The notes beneath the pieces are model-generated. The model did not search any database and had not been told where the DNA came from. It worked only from the letters and a program-made list of their open reading frames with translations. A stretch of DNA of 64,000 bases from Pseudomonas putida (GTDB taxonomy: Bacteria; Pseudomonadota; Gammaproteobacteria; Pseudomonadales; Pseudomonadaceae). Of the stretch, positions 18,988 to 29,890 are shown in pieces. The DNA lies in assembly GCF_028682635.1 (NCBI RefSeq), contig NZ_JANHLK010000001.1:62001-126000 (forward strand). The letters are read 5' to 3'. Each line of letters begins with the position of its first letter. Within the stretch, counting starts at the first letter, position 1. The translations under genes and the position numbers were made by a program.

Positions 18988-19977
18988 ATGGCCGACGAAT
19001 GGAAAGCGCCCGCCAAGGCGAGTGCAGAGAGCGGTGACGAAAAAAGCTGGAAGCTGCTGGAAAAGACCCTGCTGGCCGGTGTGCAGGAGCAGCGTCGCTC
19101 CCGGCGCTGGGGGATTTTCTTCAAGTTGCTGACCTTCGTGTACCTGTTTGTCGCGCTGGCGCTGTTTACGCCGCTGATGGACATGGAGAAGGCCGCTACC
19201 CGCAGTGGCAATTACACCGCGTTGATCGACATCACCGGCATGATCGCCGACAAGGAACCGGCCAGCGCCGATAATATTGTCGGCAGCCTGCGGGCCGCTT
19301 TCGAAGACGAAAAGGTCAAGGGCGTCATCCTGCGTATCAACAGCCCTGGCGGCAGTCCGGTGCAGTCGGGCTACGTCTATGACGAGATCCGCCGTCTGCG
19401 TGGCCTGCATCCGGATACGAAGCTCTACGCAGTGATTTCCGACCTGGGTGCTTCCGGTGCGTATTACATTGCCAGTGCGGCGGACCAGATCTATGCCGAC
19501 AAGGCGAGCCTGGTGGGTTCCATTGGGGTTACGGCGGCTGGTTATGGCTTCGTCGGCACCATGGAGAAGCTGGGTGTGGAGCGTCGCACCTACACCTCGG
19601 GCGAGCACAAGTCCTTCCTCGATCCGTTCCAGCCGCAGAAGCCTGAAGAAACGGCGTTCTGGCAGGGCGTGTTGGATACCACTCACAAACAGTTCATCAA
19701 CAGCGTCAAGCAGGGTCGTGGCGACCGCCTGAAAGACAAGGAGCATCCGGAGCTGTATTCCGGGCTGGTCTGGTCGGGTGAGCAGGCGCTGCCGCTGGGA
19801 TTGATCGATGGCCTGGGCAGTGCCAGTTCGGTGGCTCGCGATGTGGTCGGCGAAAAAGAGCTGGTGGACTTCACCGTTCAGGAATCGCCATTCGACCGCT
19901 TCTCGAAAAAGCTCGGTGCCAGCGTGGCTGAGCATTTGGCGATGTGGATGGGGTTTAACGGTCCGTCGCTGCGCTAA
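18988..19977 (+). CDS. sppA: Signal peptide peptidase SppA, 36-kDa type
   Basis: This 329-residue membrane-anchored serine protease degrades cleaved signal peptides. One membrane helix lies near residues 45-67. The protease core has 'LRINSPGGSPVQSG' and the nucleophile segment 'DLGASGAYYIASAAD'; the general-base lysine would lie in the later half. It is the single-repeat short form rather than the 67-kDa E. coli type. It ends before a REP pair shared with convergent maf. Confidence 0.94.
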   Translation: MADEWKAPAKASAESGDEKSWKLLEKTLLAGVQEQRRSRRWGIFFKLLTFVYLFVALALFTPLMDMEKAATRSGNYTALIDITGMIADKEPASADNIVGSLRAAFEDEKVKGVILRINSPGGSPVQSGYVYDEIRRLRGLHPDTKLYAVISDLGASGAYYIASAADQIYADKASLVGSIGVTAAGYGFVGTMEKLGVERRTYTSGEHKSFLDPFQPQKPEETAFWQGVLDTTHKQFINSVKQGRGDRLKDKEHPELYSGLVWSGEQALPLGLIDGLGSASSVARDVVGEKELVDFTVQESPFDRFSKKLGASVAEHLAMWMGFNGPSLR

Positions 19978-19991
19978 GCCGCTTTAAACAT

Positions 19992-20069
19992 CAAAAGATC
20001 GCAGCCTGCGGCAGCTCCTACAAGGTTATGTGTACACCTGTAGGAGCTGCCGAAGGCTGCGATCTTTTG
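19992..20069. repeat. REP pair between convergent sppA and maf
   Basis: CAAAAGATCGCAGCC...GCAGCTCCTAC is followed by its inverted copy GTAGGAGCTGC...GGCTGCGATCTTTTG. It fills the gap between the two genes and has no other visible terminator beside it, so it may end both transcripts. Confidence 0.85.
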
Positions 20070-20072
20070 CTT

Positions 20073-20651
20073 TCAAGGGACTTTCACGCCTTCGGCCAAC
20101 AACATATCCACCAGGCGAATCAGCGGCAGGCCTACCAGGCTGGTAGCATCAGGCCCTTCGGTGCATTGAAACAGGCTCACCCCCAATCCCTCGGCCTTGA
20201 AGCTGCCAGCGCAATCGTAGGGTTGTTCAGCGTGCAGATAGCGTTCGATGCGTTCGCTGTCGAGTGTTCGCATGTGTACCGTGAACGGCACGCAGTCGAC
20301 CTGACAATGGCCGGTCTGGCTGTTCAGCAGGGCGAGCCCGGTCAGAAACGTCACGCTGGCGCCGCTTGAAGTCAGGAGCTGCTCGCGGGCCTTTTCAAAG
20401 GTGTGGGGCTTGCCGATAATTTGCTCGCCCAGCACCGCGACCTGGTCGGAGCCGATAATCAGATGAGCGGTATGGCTGGCGGCCAGTGCCCGCGCTTTCT
20501 GTTCGGCGAGGCGTTTGACCAGTTCGATGGCGGATTCGCCAGGGCGGTGGCTTTCGTCGATATCCGGCGAGCTGCAGCTGAATGGCAGCTGCAGGCGGGC
20601 CAGCAAATCCCGGCGATAGACCGAGCTGGAAGCGAGTAATAAAGGCAGCAT
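20073..20651 (-). CDS. maf: Maf-family nucleotide pyrophosphatase (YceF type)
   Basis: This 192-residue protein starts MLPLLLASSSVYRRDLL, the Maf signature. Other conserved segments are 'DIDES' and 'IIGSDQVAVL'. YceF-type Maf proteins hydrolyse m7GTP and are thought to clear modified nucleotides. Start at 20651 is set by this conserved N-terminus, although the frame stays open upstream. It is divergent from yceD by 105 bp, as in many gammaproteobacteria. Confidence 0.93.
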   Translation of the reverse strand: MLPLLLASSSVYRRDLLARLQLPFSCSSPDIDESHRPGESAIELVKRLAEQKARALAASHTAHLIIGSDQVAVLGEQIIGKPHTFEKAREQLLTSSGASVTFLTGLALLNSQTGHCQVDCVPFTVHMRTLDSERIERYLHAEQPYDCAGSFKAEGLGVSLFQCTEGPDATSLVGLPLIRLVDMLLAEGVKVP

Positions 20652-20719
20652 GGGCAACTCCAAATGACTGGCGCGAATTCTAGCGAGGCTTCCAAGTGAC
20701 GGACAGGGCTGAATTTCCT

Positions 20720-20747
20720 TTGACATGGGCGGGTGCATCCCTATAAT
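20720..20747 (+). promoter_or_regulatory. Near-consensus sigma-70 promoter of the yceD-rpmF-plsX run
   Basis: TTGACA (20720-20725) and TATAAT (20742-20747), both perfect hexamers, stand 16 bases apart. Initiation would fall at about 20753-20755, only two to four bases before the yceD ATG at 20757. Confidence 0.85.
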
Positions 20748-20756
20748 GCTGCGCCT

Positions 20757-21284
20757 ATGTTGAATGACCCGATTCCACCTCACGTTGACCCGCGCAAATT
20801 GGCTGATCGTGGCACCACCCTCCAGGGTGAAATGCTGCTGGCCGATTTGAAGAGACTCTGCGACCCGCTTTCCGACAATGTCGGTACGGTGCAGGCTAAA
20901 TTCGTTTTTGAACGAGATGAACGTAAATCTGTGGTCATCCACAGCTTTATCGACACCGAAGTCAAAATGGTTTGCCAGCGTTGTCTTGAGCTGGTCACCC
21001 TGCCGATCCATAGCGAATGCAGTTACGCTGTGGTGAAGGAGGGTGCGAATACCCAGTCGTTACCGAAAGGTTATGACGTGCTGGAACTGGGCGAAGATCC
21101 ATTGGATCTGCAGTCACTGATCGAGGAGGAGCTTCTGCTCGCCTTGCCCATTGTGCCTGCTCATCATCCGGAAGAATGCCAGCAGCCGGCGGGAGCAGAT
21201 GAGCCCGAACCGAGCGAGGACGAGGTAACGCGGTCCAACCCGTTCAGTGTATTGGCGCAGTTAAAGCGTGACCCAAACGTTTAG
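20757..21284 (+). CDS. yceD: YceD/DUF177 family 23S rRNA accumulation protein
   Basis: This 175-residue protein has the DUF177 core: 'CQRCLE' near residue 75, 'DVLELGEDPLDLQSLIEEELLLALP' in separate conserved stretches, and a histidine/cysteine segment 'HHPEEC'. The family is needed for normal 23S rRNA levels in E. coli and for plastid ribosome assembly. Start at 20757 is the conserved MLNDPIPPHVDP. The promoter lies so close that the mRNA may be leaderless. rpmF follows 13 bp later. Confidence 0.92.
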   Translation: MLNDPIPPHVDPRKLADRGTTLQGEMLLADLKRLCDPLSDNVGTVQAKFVFERDERKSVVIHSFIDTEVKMVCQRCLELVTLPIHSECSYAVVKEGANTQSLPKGYDVLELGEDPLDLQSLIEEELLLALPIVPAHHPEECQQPAGADEPEPSEDEVTRSNPFSVLAQLKRDPNV

Positions 21285-21297
21285 GAGTTAATCAATT

Positions 21298-21480
21298 ATG
21301 GCTGTTCAGCAGAACAAAAAATCCCGCTCTGCCCGTGACATGCGCCGTTCGCACGACGCTCTCGAGGCTAGCACCCTGTCTGTAGAAAAAACCACCGGTG
21401 AAGTTCACCTGCGTCACCACGTATCGCCAGAAGGCGTATACCGTGGTCGTAAAGTGATCGACAAGGGCGCTGACGAGTAA
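21298..21480 (+). CDS. rpmF: 50S ribosomal protein L32
   Basis: The 60-residue basic protein begins [20 protein letters not shown], a textbook bacterial L32. It lacks the four zinc-binding cysteines found in the C+ form of L32, so it is the zinc-independent type. TTAGGAGT precedes the start. It links ribosome and fatty-acid genes in one run, as in E. coli. Confidence 0.98.
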
Positions 21481-21484
21481 TCAC

Positions 21485-22495
21485 TTGTCCGCTCAAGTCA
21501 TCGCGATTGACGCAATGGGCGGGGACTTCGGTCCCCGCAGCATTGTCCAGGCCAGCCTTGCTTGCCTGTCTGCCACGCCCTCGCTGCACCTGACCCTCGT
21601 CGGTCAACCCTCCCTCCTTGAAGAATTGATCGCTGGCCAACCGGCTGTGGATCGCGCGCGCCTGTCGATTGCTGCAGCGTCCGAAGTCATCGCCATGGAC
21701 GAAAAGCCGACCCAGGCCCTGCGTGGCAAGCCCGACTCGTCGATGCGCGTGGCCCTTGAATTGCTGCGCGACGGCAAGGTCCAGGCCTGTGTCAGTGCCG
21801 GTAATACCGGGGCGCTGATGGCGTTGTCGCGCTTTGTGCTCAAGACCTTGCCGGGCATCGATCGGCCGGCCATGGTGGCGGCGATCCCGACGCAGAAAGG
21901 TTACTGCCAGTTGCTCGACCTGGGCGCCAATGTCGATTGCAGCGCCGAGCATCTGTTGCAGTTCGCGGTGATGGGATCCGTCGCGGCGGAAACCCTGGGC
22001 ATCGTGCGCCCGCGCGTGGCCCTGCTGAACATCGGCACCGAGGACATCAAGGGCAATCAGCAAGTCAAGCTGGCTGCAACCCTGTTGCAAAGTGCCCGTG
22101 GCATCAACTACATCGGTTTTGTCGAGGGTGACGGGTTGTACCGTGGCGAGGCGGACGTGGTGGTCTGTGATGGTTTTGTCGGGAACATCCTGCTCAAGTC
22201 CAGCGAGGGCCTGGCCACGATGATTGCCGGGCGCATCGAGGCGTTGTTCAAGAAAAGCCTGCCATCGCGCATGGTCGGAGCCTTGGCCTTGCCACTGATG
22301 AAGCGCCTGCAGGCGGACCTGGCACCCGCACGGCATAACGGCGCGAGCTTACTCGGGTTGCAGGGTATCGTGGTTAAAAGCCACGGATCTGCGGGGGTGC
22401 AGGGCTTCCAGAGTGCGATTTCCCGCGCCTTGATCGAGATCCAGGAAAACCTGCCGGAACGCATCCACGGTCGTCTGGAGGATTTGTTGCTTTAG
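21485..22495 (+). CDS. plsX: Phosphate acyltransferase PlsX
   Basis: PlsX makes acyl-phosphate from acyl-ACP for phospholipid synthesis. The 336-residue protein starts [18 protein letters not shown] after a TTG initiation codon at 21485, five bases after rpmF; no ATG or GTG lies at a suitable place. Conserved segments include '[11 protein letters not shown]' and '[17 protein letters not shown]'. The rare TTG start and the tight spacing point to coupling with rpmF translation. Confidence 0.95.
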   Translation: MSAQVIAIDAMGGDFGPRSIVQASLACLSATPSLHLTLVGQPSLLEELIAGQPAVDRARLSIAAASEVIAMDEKPTQALRGKPDSSMRVALELLRDGKVQACVSAGNTGALMALSRFVLKTLPGIDRPAMVAAIPTQKGYCQLLDLGANVDCSAEHLLQFAVMGSVAAETLGIVRPRVALLNIGTEDIKGNQQVKLAATLLQSARGINYIGFVEGDGLYRGEADVVVCDGFVGNILLKSSEGLATMIAGRIEALFKKSLPSRMVGALALPLMKRLQADLAPARHNGASLLGLQGIVVKSHGSAGVQGFQSAISRALIEIQENLPERIHGRLEDLLL

Positions 22496-22620
22496 GCGTT
22501 TTCGTCGGACAATGCTTAAATGTGACCGCTTGGGCTATTTGGCCATCCAACTGTCAGTTTCTTGCGTCCCCCGAGTGGGGCGCCAATTCTCCGACGACCA
22601 GATCATTAGGGGCTTGTTAC

Positions 22621-23559
22621 ATGTCTGCTTCCCTCGCATTCGTCTTCCCGGGACAGGGTTCGCAGTCCCTCGGCATGCTGGCCGAGTTGGGCGCGCAACA
22701 CCCGGTCGTCCTCGACACCTTCAAAGAAGCTTCCGATGCCCTCGGTTATGACCTGTGGGCCCTGACCCAGCAAGGGCCGGAAGAGCAACTCAACCAGACC
22801 GATAAAACCCAACCGGCGATCCTCACCGCTTCGATCGCCCTGTGGCGTCTGTGGCTGGCTGAAGGCGGCGCGCGTCCGGCTTATGTCGCCGGTCACAGCC
22901 TGGGCGAATACAGCGCCCTGGTGGCGGCTGGCAGCCTGAGCCTGGCGGACGCGGTGAAGCTCGTCGAGCGCCGTGGCCAGCTGATGCAGGAAGCTGTTCC
23001 GGCCGGGCAGGGCGGCATGGCTGCGATCCTCGGCCTGGAAGACGCCGACGTACTGGCTGCCTGTGCCGAAGCGGCGCAGGGCGAAGTGGTCAGCGCGGTC
23101 AACTTCAACTCCCCGGGTCAAGTGGTCATTGCCGGTGCGAAGGCTGCGGTCGAGCGTGCCATCGAAGGTTGCAAGGCCCGTGGCGCCAAGCGTGCCATGC
23201 CGTTGCCGGTCAGCGTGCCGTCGCACTGCGAACTGATGCGTCCGGCGGCCGAGCGTTTCGCCGAGTCGATCGCGGCGATCGATTGGCAGGCCCCGCAGAT
23301 CCCGGTGGTACAGAACGTCAGCGCCCAGGTGCCGGCGGATCTGGAAACCCTCAAGCGTGATCTGCTCGAGCAACTGTACAAGCCAGTACGCTGGGTAGAA
23401 TCCGTGCAGACCCTGGCCGCCAAAGGCGCGACCAATCTTGTCGAATGCGGCCCGGGCAAAGTACTGGCCGGTCTGAACAAGCGCTGCGCCGAAGGCGTAT
23501 CGACTTCCAATCTCAACACCCCAGACGCTTTCGCTGCCGCCCGTGCAGCGCTGGCCTGA
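22621..23559 (+). CDS. fabD: Malonyl-CoA:ACP transacylase
   Basis: FabD loads malonate on ACP. The 312-residue protein has 'FPGQGSQ' at residues 8-14, the nucleophilic serine in 'GHSLGEYSAL' near residue 92, and 'VSVPSHCELM' carrying the partner histidine. The ATG at 22621 is set by the conserved MSASLAFVFPGQG; an upstream extension in frame has no family resemblance. A 125-bp gap separates it from plsX. Confidence 0.97.
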   Translation: MSASLAFVFPGQGSQSLGMLAELGAQHPVVLDTFKEASDALGYDLWALTQQGPEEQLNQTDKTQPAILTASIALWRLWLAEGGARPAYVAGHSLGEYSALVAAGSLSLADAVKLVERRGQLMQEAVPAGQGGMAAILGLEDADVLAACAEAAQGEVVSAVNFNSPGQVVIAGAKAAVERAIEGCKARGAKRAMPLPVSVPSHCELMRPAAERFAESIAAIDWQAPQIPVVQNVSAQVPADLETLKRDLLEQLYKPVRWVESVQTLAAKGATNLVECGPGKVLAGLNKRCAEGVSTSNLNTPDAFAAARAALA

Positions 23560-23575
23560 ATCAGGAGAAGCTTGC

Positions 23576-24319
23576 ATGAGTCTGCAAGGTAAAGTTGCAC
23601 TGGTCACCGGTGCGAGCCGCGGTATCGGCCAGGCCATCGCCCTGGAACTGGGTCGTCAGGGCGCCATCGTTGTCGGCACCGCGACCTCCGCCTCGGGTGC
23701 CGAGCGCATTGCCGCCACCCTGAAGGAAAATGGCATTCAGGGCACTGGCCTTGAGCTCAATGTCACCAGCGACGAGTCCGTGGCGGCTGTCCTGGCGAGC
23801 ATCCAGGCGCAGTTCGGTGCGCCGGCGATCCTGGTCAACAATGCCGGCATCACCCGCGATAACCTGATGATGCGGATGAAAGACGACGAGTGGCATAGCG
23901 TGGTCGATACCAACCTGAACAGTCTGTTCCGCCTGTCCAAGGGCGTTTTGCGCGGTATGACCAAGGCCCGTTGGGGACGAATTATCAGTATTGGCTCGGT
24001 TGTGGGTGCCATGGGCAACGCAGGCCAAGTAAACTACGCTGCCGCCAAGGCCGGCCTGGAAGGTTTCAGCCGCTCTCTGGCGCGTGAAGTCGGTTCGCGT
24101 TCGATTACGGTAAACTCGGTGACCCCAGGGTTCATCGATACCGATATGACCCGCGAACTGCCCGAGGCACAGCGTGAAGCCTTGCAGACGCAGATTCCGC
24201 TGGGTCGTCTGGGGCAAGCTCAAGAGATCGCGTCTGTGGTCGCTTTTCTTGCGTCGGACGGTGCGGCTTACGTTACTGGGGCTACAATCCCGGTGAACGG
24301 CGGGATGTACATGAGTTAA
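23576..24319 (+). CDS. fabG: 3-oxoacyl-ACP reductase
   Basis: FabG is the NADPH-dependent reductase of the elongation cycle. The 247-residue SDR has the cofactor motif 'TGASRGIG' at about 12-19, 'NNAGITRD', the catalytic serine in 'ISIGSVVG' and 'YAAAKAG'. It ends with the typical 'TIPVNGGMYMS'. CAGGAGAAG precedes the ATG. Spacing of 16 bp from fabD indicates one transcript. Confidence 0.97.
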   Translation: MSLQGKVALVTGASRGIGQAIALELGRQGAIVVGTATSASGAERIAATLKENGIQGTGLELNVTSDESVAAVLASIQAQFGAPAILVNNAGITRDNLMMRMKDDEWHSVVDTNLNSLFRLSKGVLRGMTKARWGRIISIGSVVGAMGNAGQVNYAAAKAGLEGFSRSLAREVGSRSITVNSVTPGFIDTDMTRELPEAQREALQTQIPLGRLGQAQEIASVVAFLASDGAAYVTGATIPVNGGMYMS

Positions 24320-24430
24320 ATGTGACGGATCGTTTCAAAAAAATGTCATACGAGCTGTCTAAAATCCGTTATAAAGCTGCAATCTATTTATAGGCAGCGG
24401 GTCGCCGGGTTTGAGGAGTGAAGCTTTCAG

Positions 24431-24458
24431 TTGAAAAGCTGAAAAGTCTTTCTATACA
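24431..24458 (+). promoter_or_regulatory. Sigma-70-like promoter of acpP
   Basis: TTGAAA (24431-24436) and TATACA (24453-24458) are separated by 16 bases in the 191-bp gap after fabG. A separate promoter fits the very high level of acyl carrier protein in cells. Confidence 0.65.
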
Positions 24459-24488
24459 CTTACCCACTGGCCAGCTGCCTGAATTTGT

Positions 24489-24507
24489 CCATTAGGAGTG
24501 AAAACAA
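24489..24507 (+). promoter_or_regulatory. acpP ribosome-binding region complementary to the RgsA-like small RNA
   Basis: CCATTAGGAGT (24489-24499) and AAAACAA (24501-24507), separated by a single G, are found again in the same order without that G at 30739-30756, inside the minus-strand small RNA gene. The transcript of that gene can therefore pair 11+7 bases across the acpP Shine-Dalgarno sequence and block initiation. Confidence 0.7.
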
Positions 24508-24510
24508 GGT

Positions 24511-24747
24511 ATGAGCACCATCGAAGAGCGCGTCAAGAAAATCGTTGCCGAGCAACTGGGCGTTAAAGAAGAAGAAGTGGTCAACACTGCTTCCTTCGTT
24601 GAAGACCTGGGTGCTGACTCCCTTGACACCGTTGAGCTGGTGATGGCTCTGGAAGAGGAATTCGAGACCGAAATCCCTGACGAAGAAGCTGAGAAGATCA
24701 CTACTGTACAAGCTGCAATCGACTACGTTACTGCCCACCAGGCGTAA
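24511..24747 (+). CDS. acpP: Acyl carrier protein
   Basis: This 78-residue acidic protein has the phosphopantetheine attachment site Ser37 in '[10 protein letters not shown]'. It carries all intermediates of fatty-acid synthesis. It has its own promoter and a strong Shine-Dalgarno sequence that overlaps a predicted small-RNA target, and it is followed by a terminator, so it can be transcribed as a short message apart from its neighbours. Confidence 0.99.
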   Translation: MSTIEERVKKIVAEQLGVKEEEVVNTASFVEDLGADSLDTVELVMALEEEFETEIPDEEAEKITTVQAAIDYVTAHQA

Positions 24748-24776
24748 TAGTTTGTAATCGTTGCTCGCTGTCATGG

Positions 24777-24814
24777 AAAAACCGCACTGCCATCATGGCG
24801 TGCGGTTTTTTCTT
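24777..24814 (+). terminator. Rho-independent terminator after acpP
   Basis: The stem AAAACCGCAC...GTGCGGTTTT closes on an inner TGCCATCATGGC loop region and is followed by a T run. Confidence 0.85.
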
Positions 24815-24856
24815 TAGGCCTGATGCAAAGTCGTCATTTGAAAAAAGGAGAGTGCT

Positions 24857-26101
24857 GTGTCGCGTAGACGCGTCGTAGTCACCGGTATGGGTATGTTGTC
24901 GCCACTGGGCACTGATGTGCCGAGCAGCTGGCAGGGCATTCTGGCTGGCCGCAGTGGCATTGGTCTGATCGAACACACCGACCTTTCTGCCTATTCCACT
25001 CGTTTTGGCGGCTCGGTAAAGGGCTTCAATGTCGAGGAATACCTGTCGCTCAAGGAAGCGCGCAAGCTCGACCTGTTCATTCAGTACGGTCTGGCCGCAG
25101 GTTTCCAGGCAGTGCGCAATGCCGGCCTGGAAGTCACCGACGCCAACCGCGAGCGCATCGGCGTGGCCATGGGTTCGGGTATCGGTGGGCTGACCAACAT
25201 CGAAGAAACCAGCCGCACCTTGCATGAGACCGGCCCGCGACGAATTTCTCCGTTCTTCGTGCCTGGCTCGATCATCAACATGATTTCCGGTTTCCTGTCC
25301 ATCCACCTGGGGGCACAGGGGCCTAACTATGCCATCGCCACGGCGTGTACCACCGGTACGCACTGCATCGGCATGGCTGCGCGCAACATCATGTACGACG
25401 AAGCCGACGTGATGATCGCCGGTGGCGCCGAAATGGCCGCTTGCGGCCTGGGCATGGGCGGTTTTGGCGCCTCCCGCGCACTGTCGACCCGCAACGACGA
25501 GCCGACCCGCGCCAGCCGTCCATGGGACAAGGGCCGTGATGGCTTCGTACTGTCCAATGGCGCCGGTGCGCTGGTCCTGGAAGAGCTGGAACACGCCAAG
25601 GCCCGCGGCGCGACCATCTATGCCGAACTGATCGGTTTCGGCACCAGTGGCGACGCCTACCATATGACTTCGCCACCCGCCGATGGTGCCGGTGCTGCCC
25701 GCTGCATCACCAATGCGCTGCGTGACGCCAGGATCAATGGCGATCAGGTGCAGTACATCAATGCCCACGGCACCTCGACGCCGGCTGGCGACCTCGCGGA
25801 AGTCAATGCGATCAAGTCGGTGTTCGGCGAGCACGCCTACAAGATGGCCGTCAGTTCGACCAAGTCGATGACCGGGCATTTGCTGGGCGCGGCGGGCGCG
25901 GTGGAGGCGATCTTCAGCGTGCTGGCGATCAACAGCCAGGTGGCGCCACCGACCATCAACCTCGACGAGCCGGACGAAGGCTGCGACCTCGATTTCGTGC
26001 CGCACACCGCGCGCAACATGGATATCGATGTGGTCCTGTCCAACTCCTTCGGTTTTGGCGGTACCAACGGCTCGCTGGTGTTCCGCCGGTTCGCAGGTTG
26101 A
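24857..26101 (+). CDS. fabF: 3-oxoacyl-ACP synthase II
   Basis: FabF condenses malonyl-ACP with acyl-ACP and sets the balance of unsaturated chains. The 414-residue protein has the thiolase fold with catalytic Cys164 in 'TACTTGTHC' and the two histidines in '[11 protein letters not shown]' and '[12 protein letters not shown]'. It starts at a GTG ([10 protein letters not shown]) with AAAGGAG before it, and its stop overlaps the pabC start. Confidence 0.97.
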   Translation: MSRRRVVVTGMGMLSPLGTDVPSSWQGILAGRSGIGLIEHTDLSAYSTRFGGSVKGFNVEEYLSLKEARKLDLFIQYGLAAGFQAVRNAGLEVTDANRERIGVAMGSGIGGLTNIEETSRTLHETGPRRISPFFVPGSIINMISGFLSIHLGAQGPNYAIATACTTGTHCIGMAARNIMYDEADVMIAGGAEMAACGLGMGGFGASRALSTRNDEPTRASRPWDKGRDGFVLSNGAGALVLEELEHAKARGATIYAELIGFGTSGDAYHMTSPPADGAGAARCITNALRDARINGDQVQYINAHGTSTPAGDLAEVNAIKSVFGEHAYKMAVSSTKSMTGHLLGAAGAVEAIFSVLAINSQVAPPTINLDEPDEGCDLDFVPHTARNMDIDVVLSNSFGFGGTNGSLVFRRFAG

Positions 26102-26916
26102 TGGACAGCTGGGTCGACGGTCAGCCGGCTGACGCATTGTCGCTGAAGGATCGCGGCCTGGCCTACGGCGACGGTCTGTTCGAGACCATCGCCGTGCATG
26201 ATGGCTTTCCGGTCCTGCTGGATCGTCATCTGGTGCGGCTGGCCAGGGGCTGCCGGCGGTTGGCGATCAATCTTGATCAGGGTATCGTGGTCGCGGAATT
26301 GTTGACCTATGCCGAGCAGCTGAACGAAGGCGTAATCAAGCTGATCGTTACCCGCGGCGACAGCCTGCGCGGTTACGCTTTCGATCCTTCGGCCCAGGCC
26401 CGTCGTATCCTGTCGGGTAATCCTCCTGCGGTTTACCCGCACGCCCATGCAGAGCAGGGCATACGCCTGTTCCCGTGCACCACACGCCTTTCCTTTCAAC
26501 CTCTTCTCGCAGGGCTCAAGCACCTGAATCGTCTTGAGCAGGTGATGGCGCGCGCCGAATGGCAGGATACCGAACATGCCGAAGGCTTGATGCTCGATCA
26601 GGCCGGTCGCGTGATCGAGGGCGTTTTCAGCAACCTGTTCCTGGTGCGTGACGGCGTGTTGATCACCGCGGATTTGAGCTGCTGCGGCGTAGAAGGTGTG
26701 ATGCGTGCCGAGTTGTTGTCTCAGGCCGAATCGTTGGGCATCCCCATACAAATCACCGATATCACGCTCGAGCAGCTGCAAGACGCTGACGAAGTCCTTG
26801 TCTGCAACAGCGTGTATGGCGTTTGGCCGGTGCGCGCCTATGCAGCACTGAGCTGGCCGGTTGGGCCGCTCACCCGTAAACTCCAAACCATTGCCCGCGC
26901 GCTACTGGATGCTTGA
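26101..26916 (+). CDS. pabC: Aminodeoxychorismate lyase
   Basis: PabC is the PLP enzyme releasing pyruvate from aminodeoxychorismate to give p-aminobenzoate for folate. The 271-residue fold-type IV protein has 'DRGLAYGDGLFETI' near residues 18-31, the Schiff-base lysine in 'LKHLNRL', and 'EGVFSNLFLV'. ATG 26101 overlaps the fabF stop by one base. Confidence 0.95.
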   Translation: MDSWVDGQPADALSLKDRGLAYGDGLFETIAVHDGFPVLLDRHLVRLARGCRRLAINLDQGIVVAELLTYAEQLNEGVIKLIVTRGDSLRGYAFDPSAQARRILSGNPPAVYPHAHAEQGIRLFPCTTRLSFQPLLAGLKHLNRLEQVMARAEWQDTEHAEGLMLDQAGRVIEGVFSNLFLVRDGVLITADLSCCGVEGVMRAELLSQAESLGIPIQITDITLEQLQDADEVLVCNSVYGVWPVRAYAALSWPVGPLTRKLQTIARALLDA

Positions 26917-26919
26917 TAC

Positions 26920-28200
26920 GTGAGACGTAAACTCTTGCTGCTGCTGGAAACCGGACTGGTTCTGGCGGGGCTGACGTTAGGTGCTTCTGCCTGGAAAATT
27001 CATTCGGCGCTGGTGCAGCCGCTGAATATCACACAGGAAGAACTGCTTGAGGTGCCCAAGGGCACCACCCCGAACCGCACTTTCCTGCGCATGGAAGCCG
27101 ATGGCGTCATCAAGGACTCCTTCTGGCTGCGCGTCTATTGGCGCTTCAACTTGCCGAAACAGCCGTTGCACAGCGGCGAGTACCGCATGACGCCGGGTAT
27201 GACCGTCGAAGGCCTGATCGATCTGTGGAAGCGCGGGGAAATGGTGCAGTACAGCCTGACCCTGGTCGAAGGCTGGAATTTCCACCAGGTCCGTGCGGCC
27301 CTGGCCAAGGAAGAAAAACTCGAGCAAACCCTGAACGGCTTGAGCGACAGTCAGGTCATGGACAAGCTCGGCCACAACGGGATTTTTCCTGAAGGGCGAT
27401 TCTTTCCCGACACTTACCGCTTCGTGCGCGGTATGTCCGACACCGAGCTGCTGAAAACCGCTTACGACCGCCTCGACGAAGTGCTGGCCAAGGAGTGGAA
27501 CCAGCGGGCGGCCGACCTGCCTTACTCCGGCCCGTATGAAGCCCTGATCATGGCCTCGCTGGTGGAGAAGGAAACCGGCGTGCCGCAGGAACGCGGGCAG
27601 ATTGCCGGGGTGTTCGTGCGTCGCATGGCGATCGGCATGCTGTTGCAAACCGACCCGACGGTGATCTACGGCTTGGGTGACCGCTACAACGGCAAGCTGA
27701 CCCGCGCCCATCTGAAGGAAGCGACCCCTTACAACACCTACATGATCGCCGGACTGCCGCCGACCCCGATTGCCATGGTCGGCCGCGAAGCCATCCATGC
27801 GGCGCTCAATCCGGTGGAGGGCAGCAGCCTTTACTTCGTGGCTCGCGGCGATGGCAGCCATGTGTTCTCCGATGACCTGGACGCGCACAACAACGCCGTG
27901 CGAGAGTTCCAGCTCAAACGTCGCGCCGATTATCGTTCCAGCCCGGCGCCGGCGACCGCGCCCGAAACGCCCGAAGCGCCGGATACCCAGGTGCCGCCAG
28001 CCGAGACGGCGCAACCTGAGGCTACTGAGGCTACTGAGGTTCCCGAGGCCCAGCCCCCTGTCCCGGCGGCTTCACCCGACCCGGCGCCCGAGGCTGCACC
28101 TCCCGTGCAAGAGCCTTCGCCTGAACCTGCAGTTGCTCCGCAGGCGCCCCCGGAGCCTGAACCACAACCGAATGCAACAACACCGCAAAGCCCGCAATGA
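26920..28200 (+). CDS. mltG: Endolytic murein transglycosylase MltG
   Basis: MltG is the inner-membrane enzyme that cuts nascent peptidoglycan strands. The 426-residue protein has an N-terminal membrane helix (about 5-25), a LysM-like region and the YceG catalytic domain with the glutamate in 'SLVEKETGVPQERGQIAGVF' and 'LQTDPTVIYG'. It starts with GTG three bases after pabC. Family members are about 340 residues; the last 80 residues here are an Ala/Pro/Glu-rich tail that looks disordered and periplasmic. Confidence 0.94.
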   Translation: MRRKLLLLLETGLVLAGLTLGASAWKIHSALVQPLNITQEELLEVPKGTTPNRTFLRMEADGVIKDSFWLRVYWRFNLPKQPLHSGEYRMTPGMTVEGLIDLWKRGEMVQYSLTLVEGWNFHQVRAALAKEEKLEQTLNGLSDSQVMDKLGHNGIFPEGRFFPDTYRFVRGMSDTELLKTAYDRLDEVLAKEWNQRAADLPYSGPYEALIMASLVEKETGVPQERGQIAGVFVRRMAIGMLLQTDPTVIYGLGDRYNGKLTRAHLKEATPYNTYMIAGLPPTPIAMVGREAIHAALNPVEGSSLYFVARGDGSHVFSDDLDAHNNAVREFQLKRRADYRSSPAPATAPETPEAPDTQVPPAETAQPEATEATEVPEAQPPVPAASPDPAPEAAPPVQEPSPEPAVAPQAPPEPEPQPNATTPQSPQ

Positions 28201-28210
28201 ATCTGACTAA

Positions 28211-29831
<1,621 letters not shown>

Positions 29832-29863
29832 CCGTCTGCGCCTAGACTCCAGGTATCAGACAA

Positions 29864-29890
29864 ACCGACTGTCCCACTCATACGATGTAA
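29864..29890 (+). pseudogene. pilZ: Remnant of the 3' end of pilZ
   Basis: The codons before the TAA at 29888-29890 read T-D-C-P-T-H-T-M. The PilZ protein of P. aeruginosa, as I recall it, ends S-D-R-P-T-H-T-M, and Cys for Arg needs one base change. In other pseudomonads pilZ, about 118 codons, lies exactly here between holB and tatD, but only 72 bases separate those genes in this window. I infer a deletion that left the last codons. The short match makes this tentative. Confidence 0.55.
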
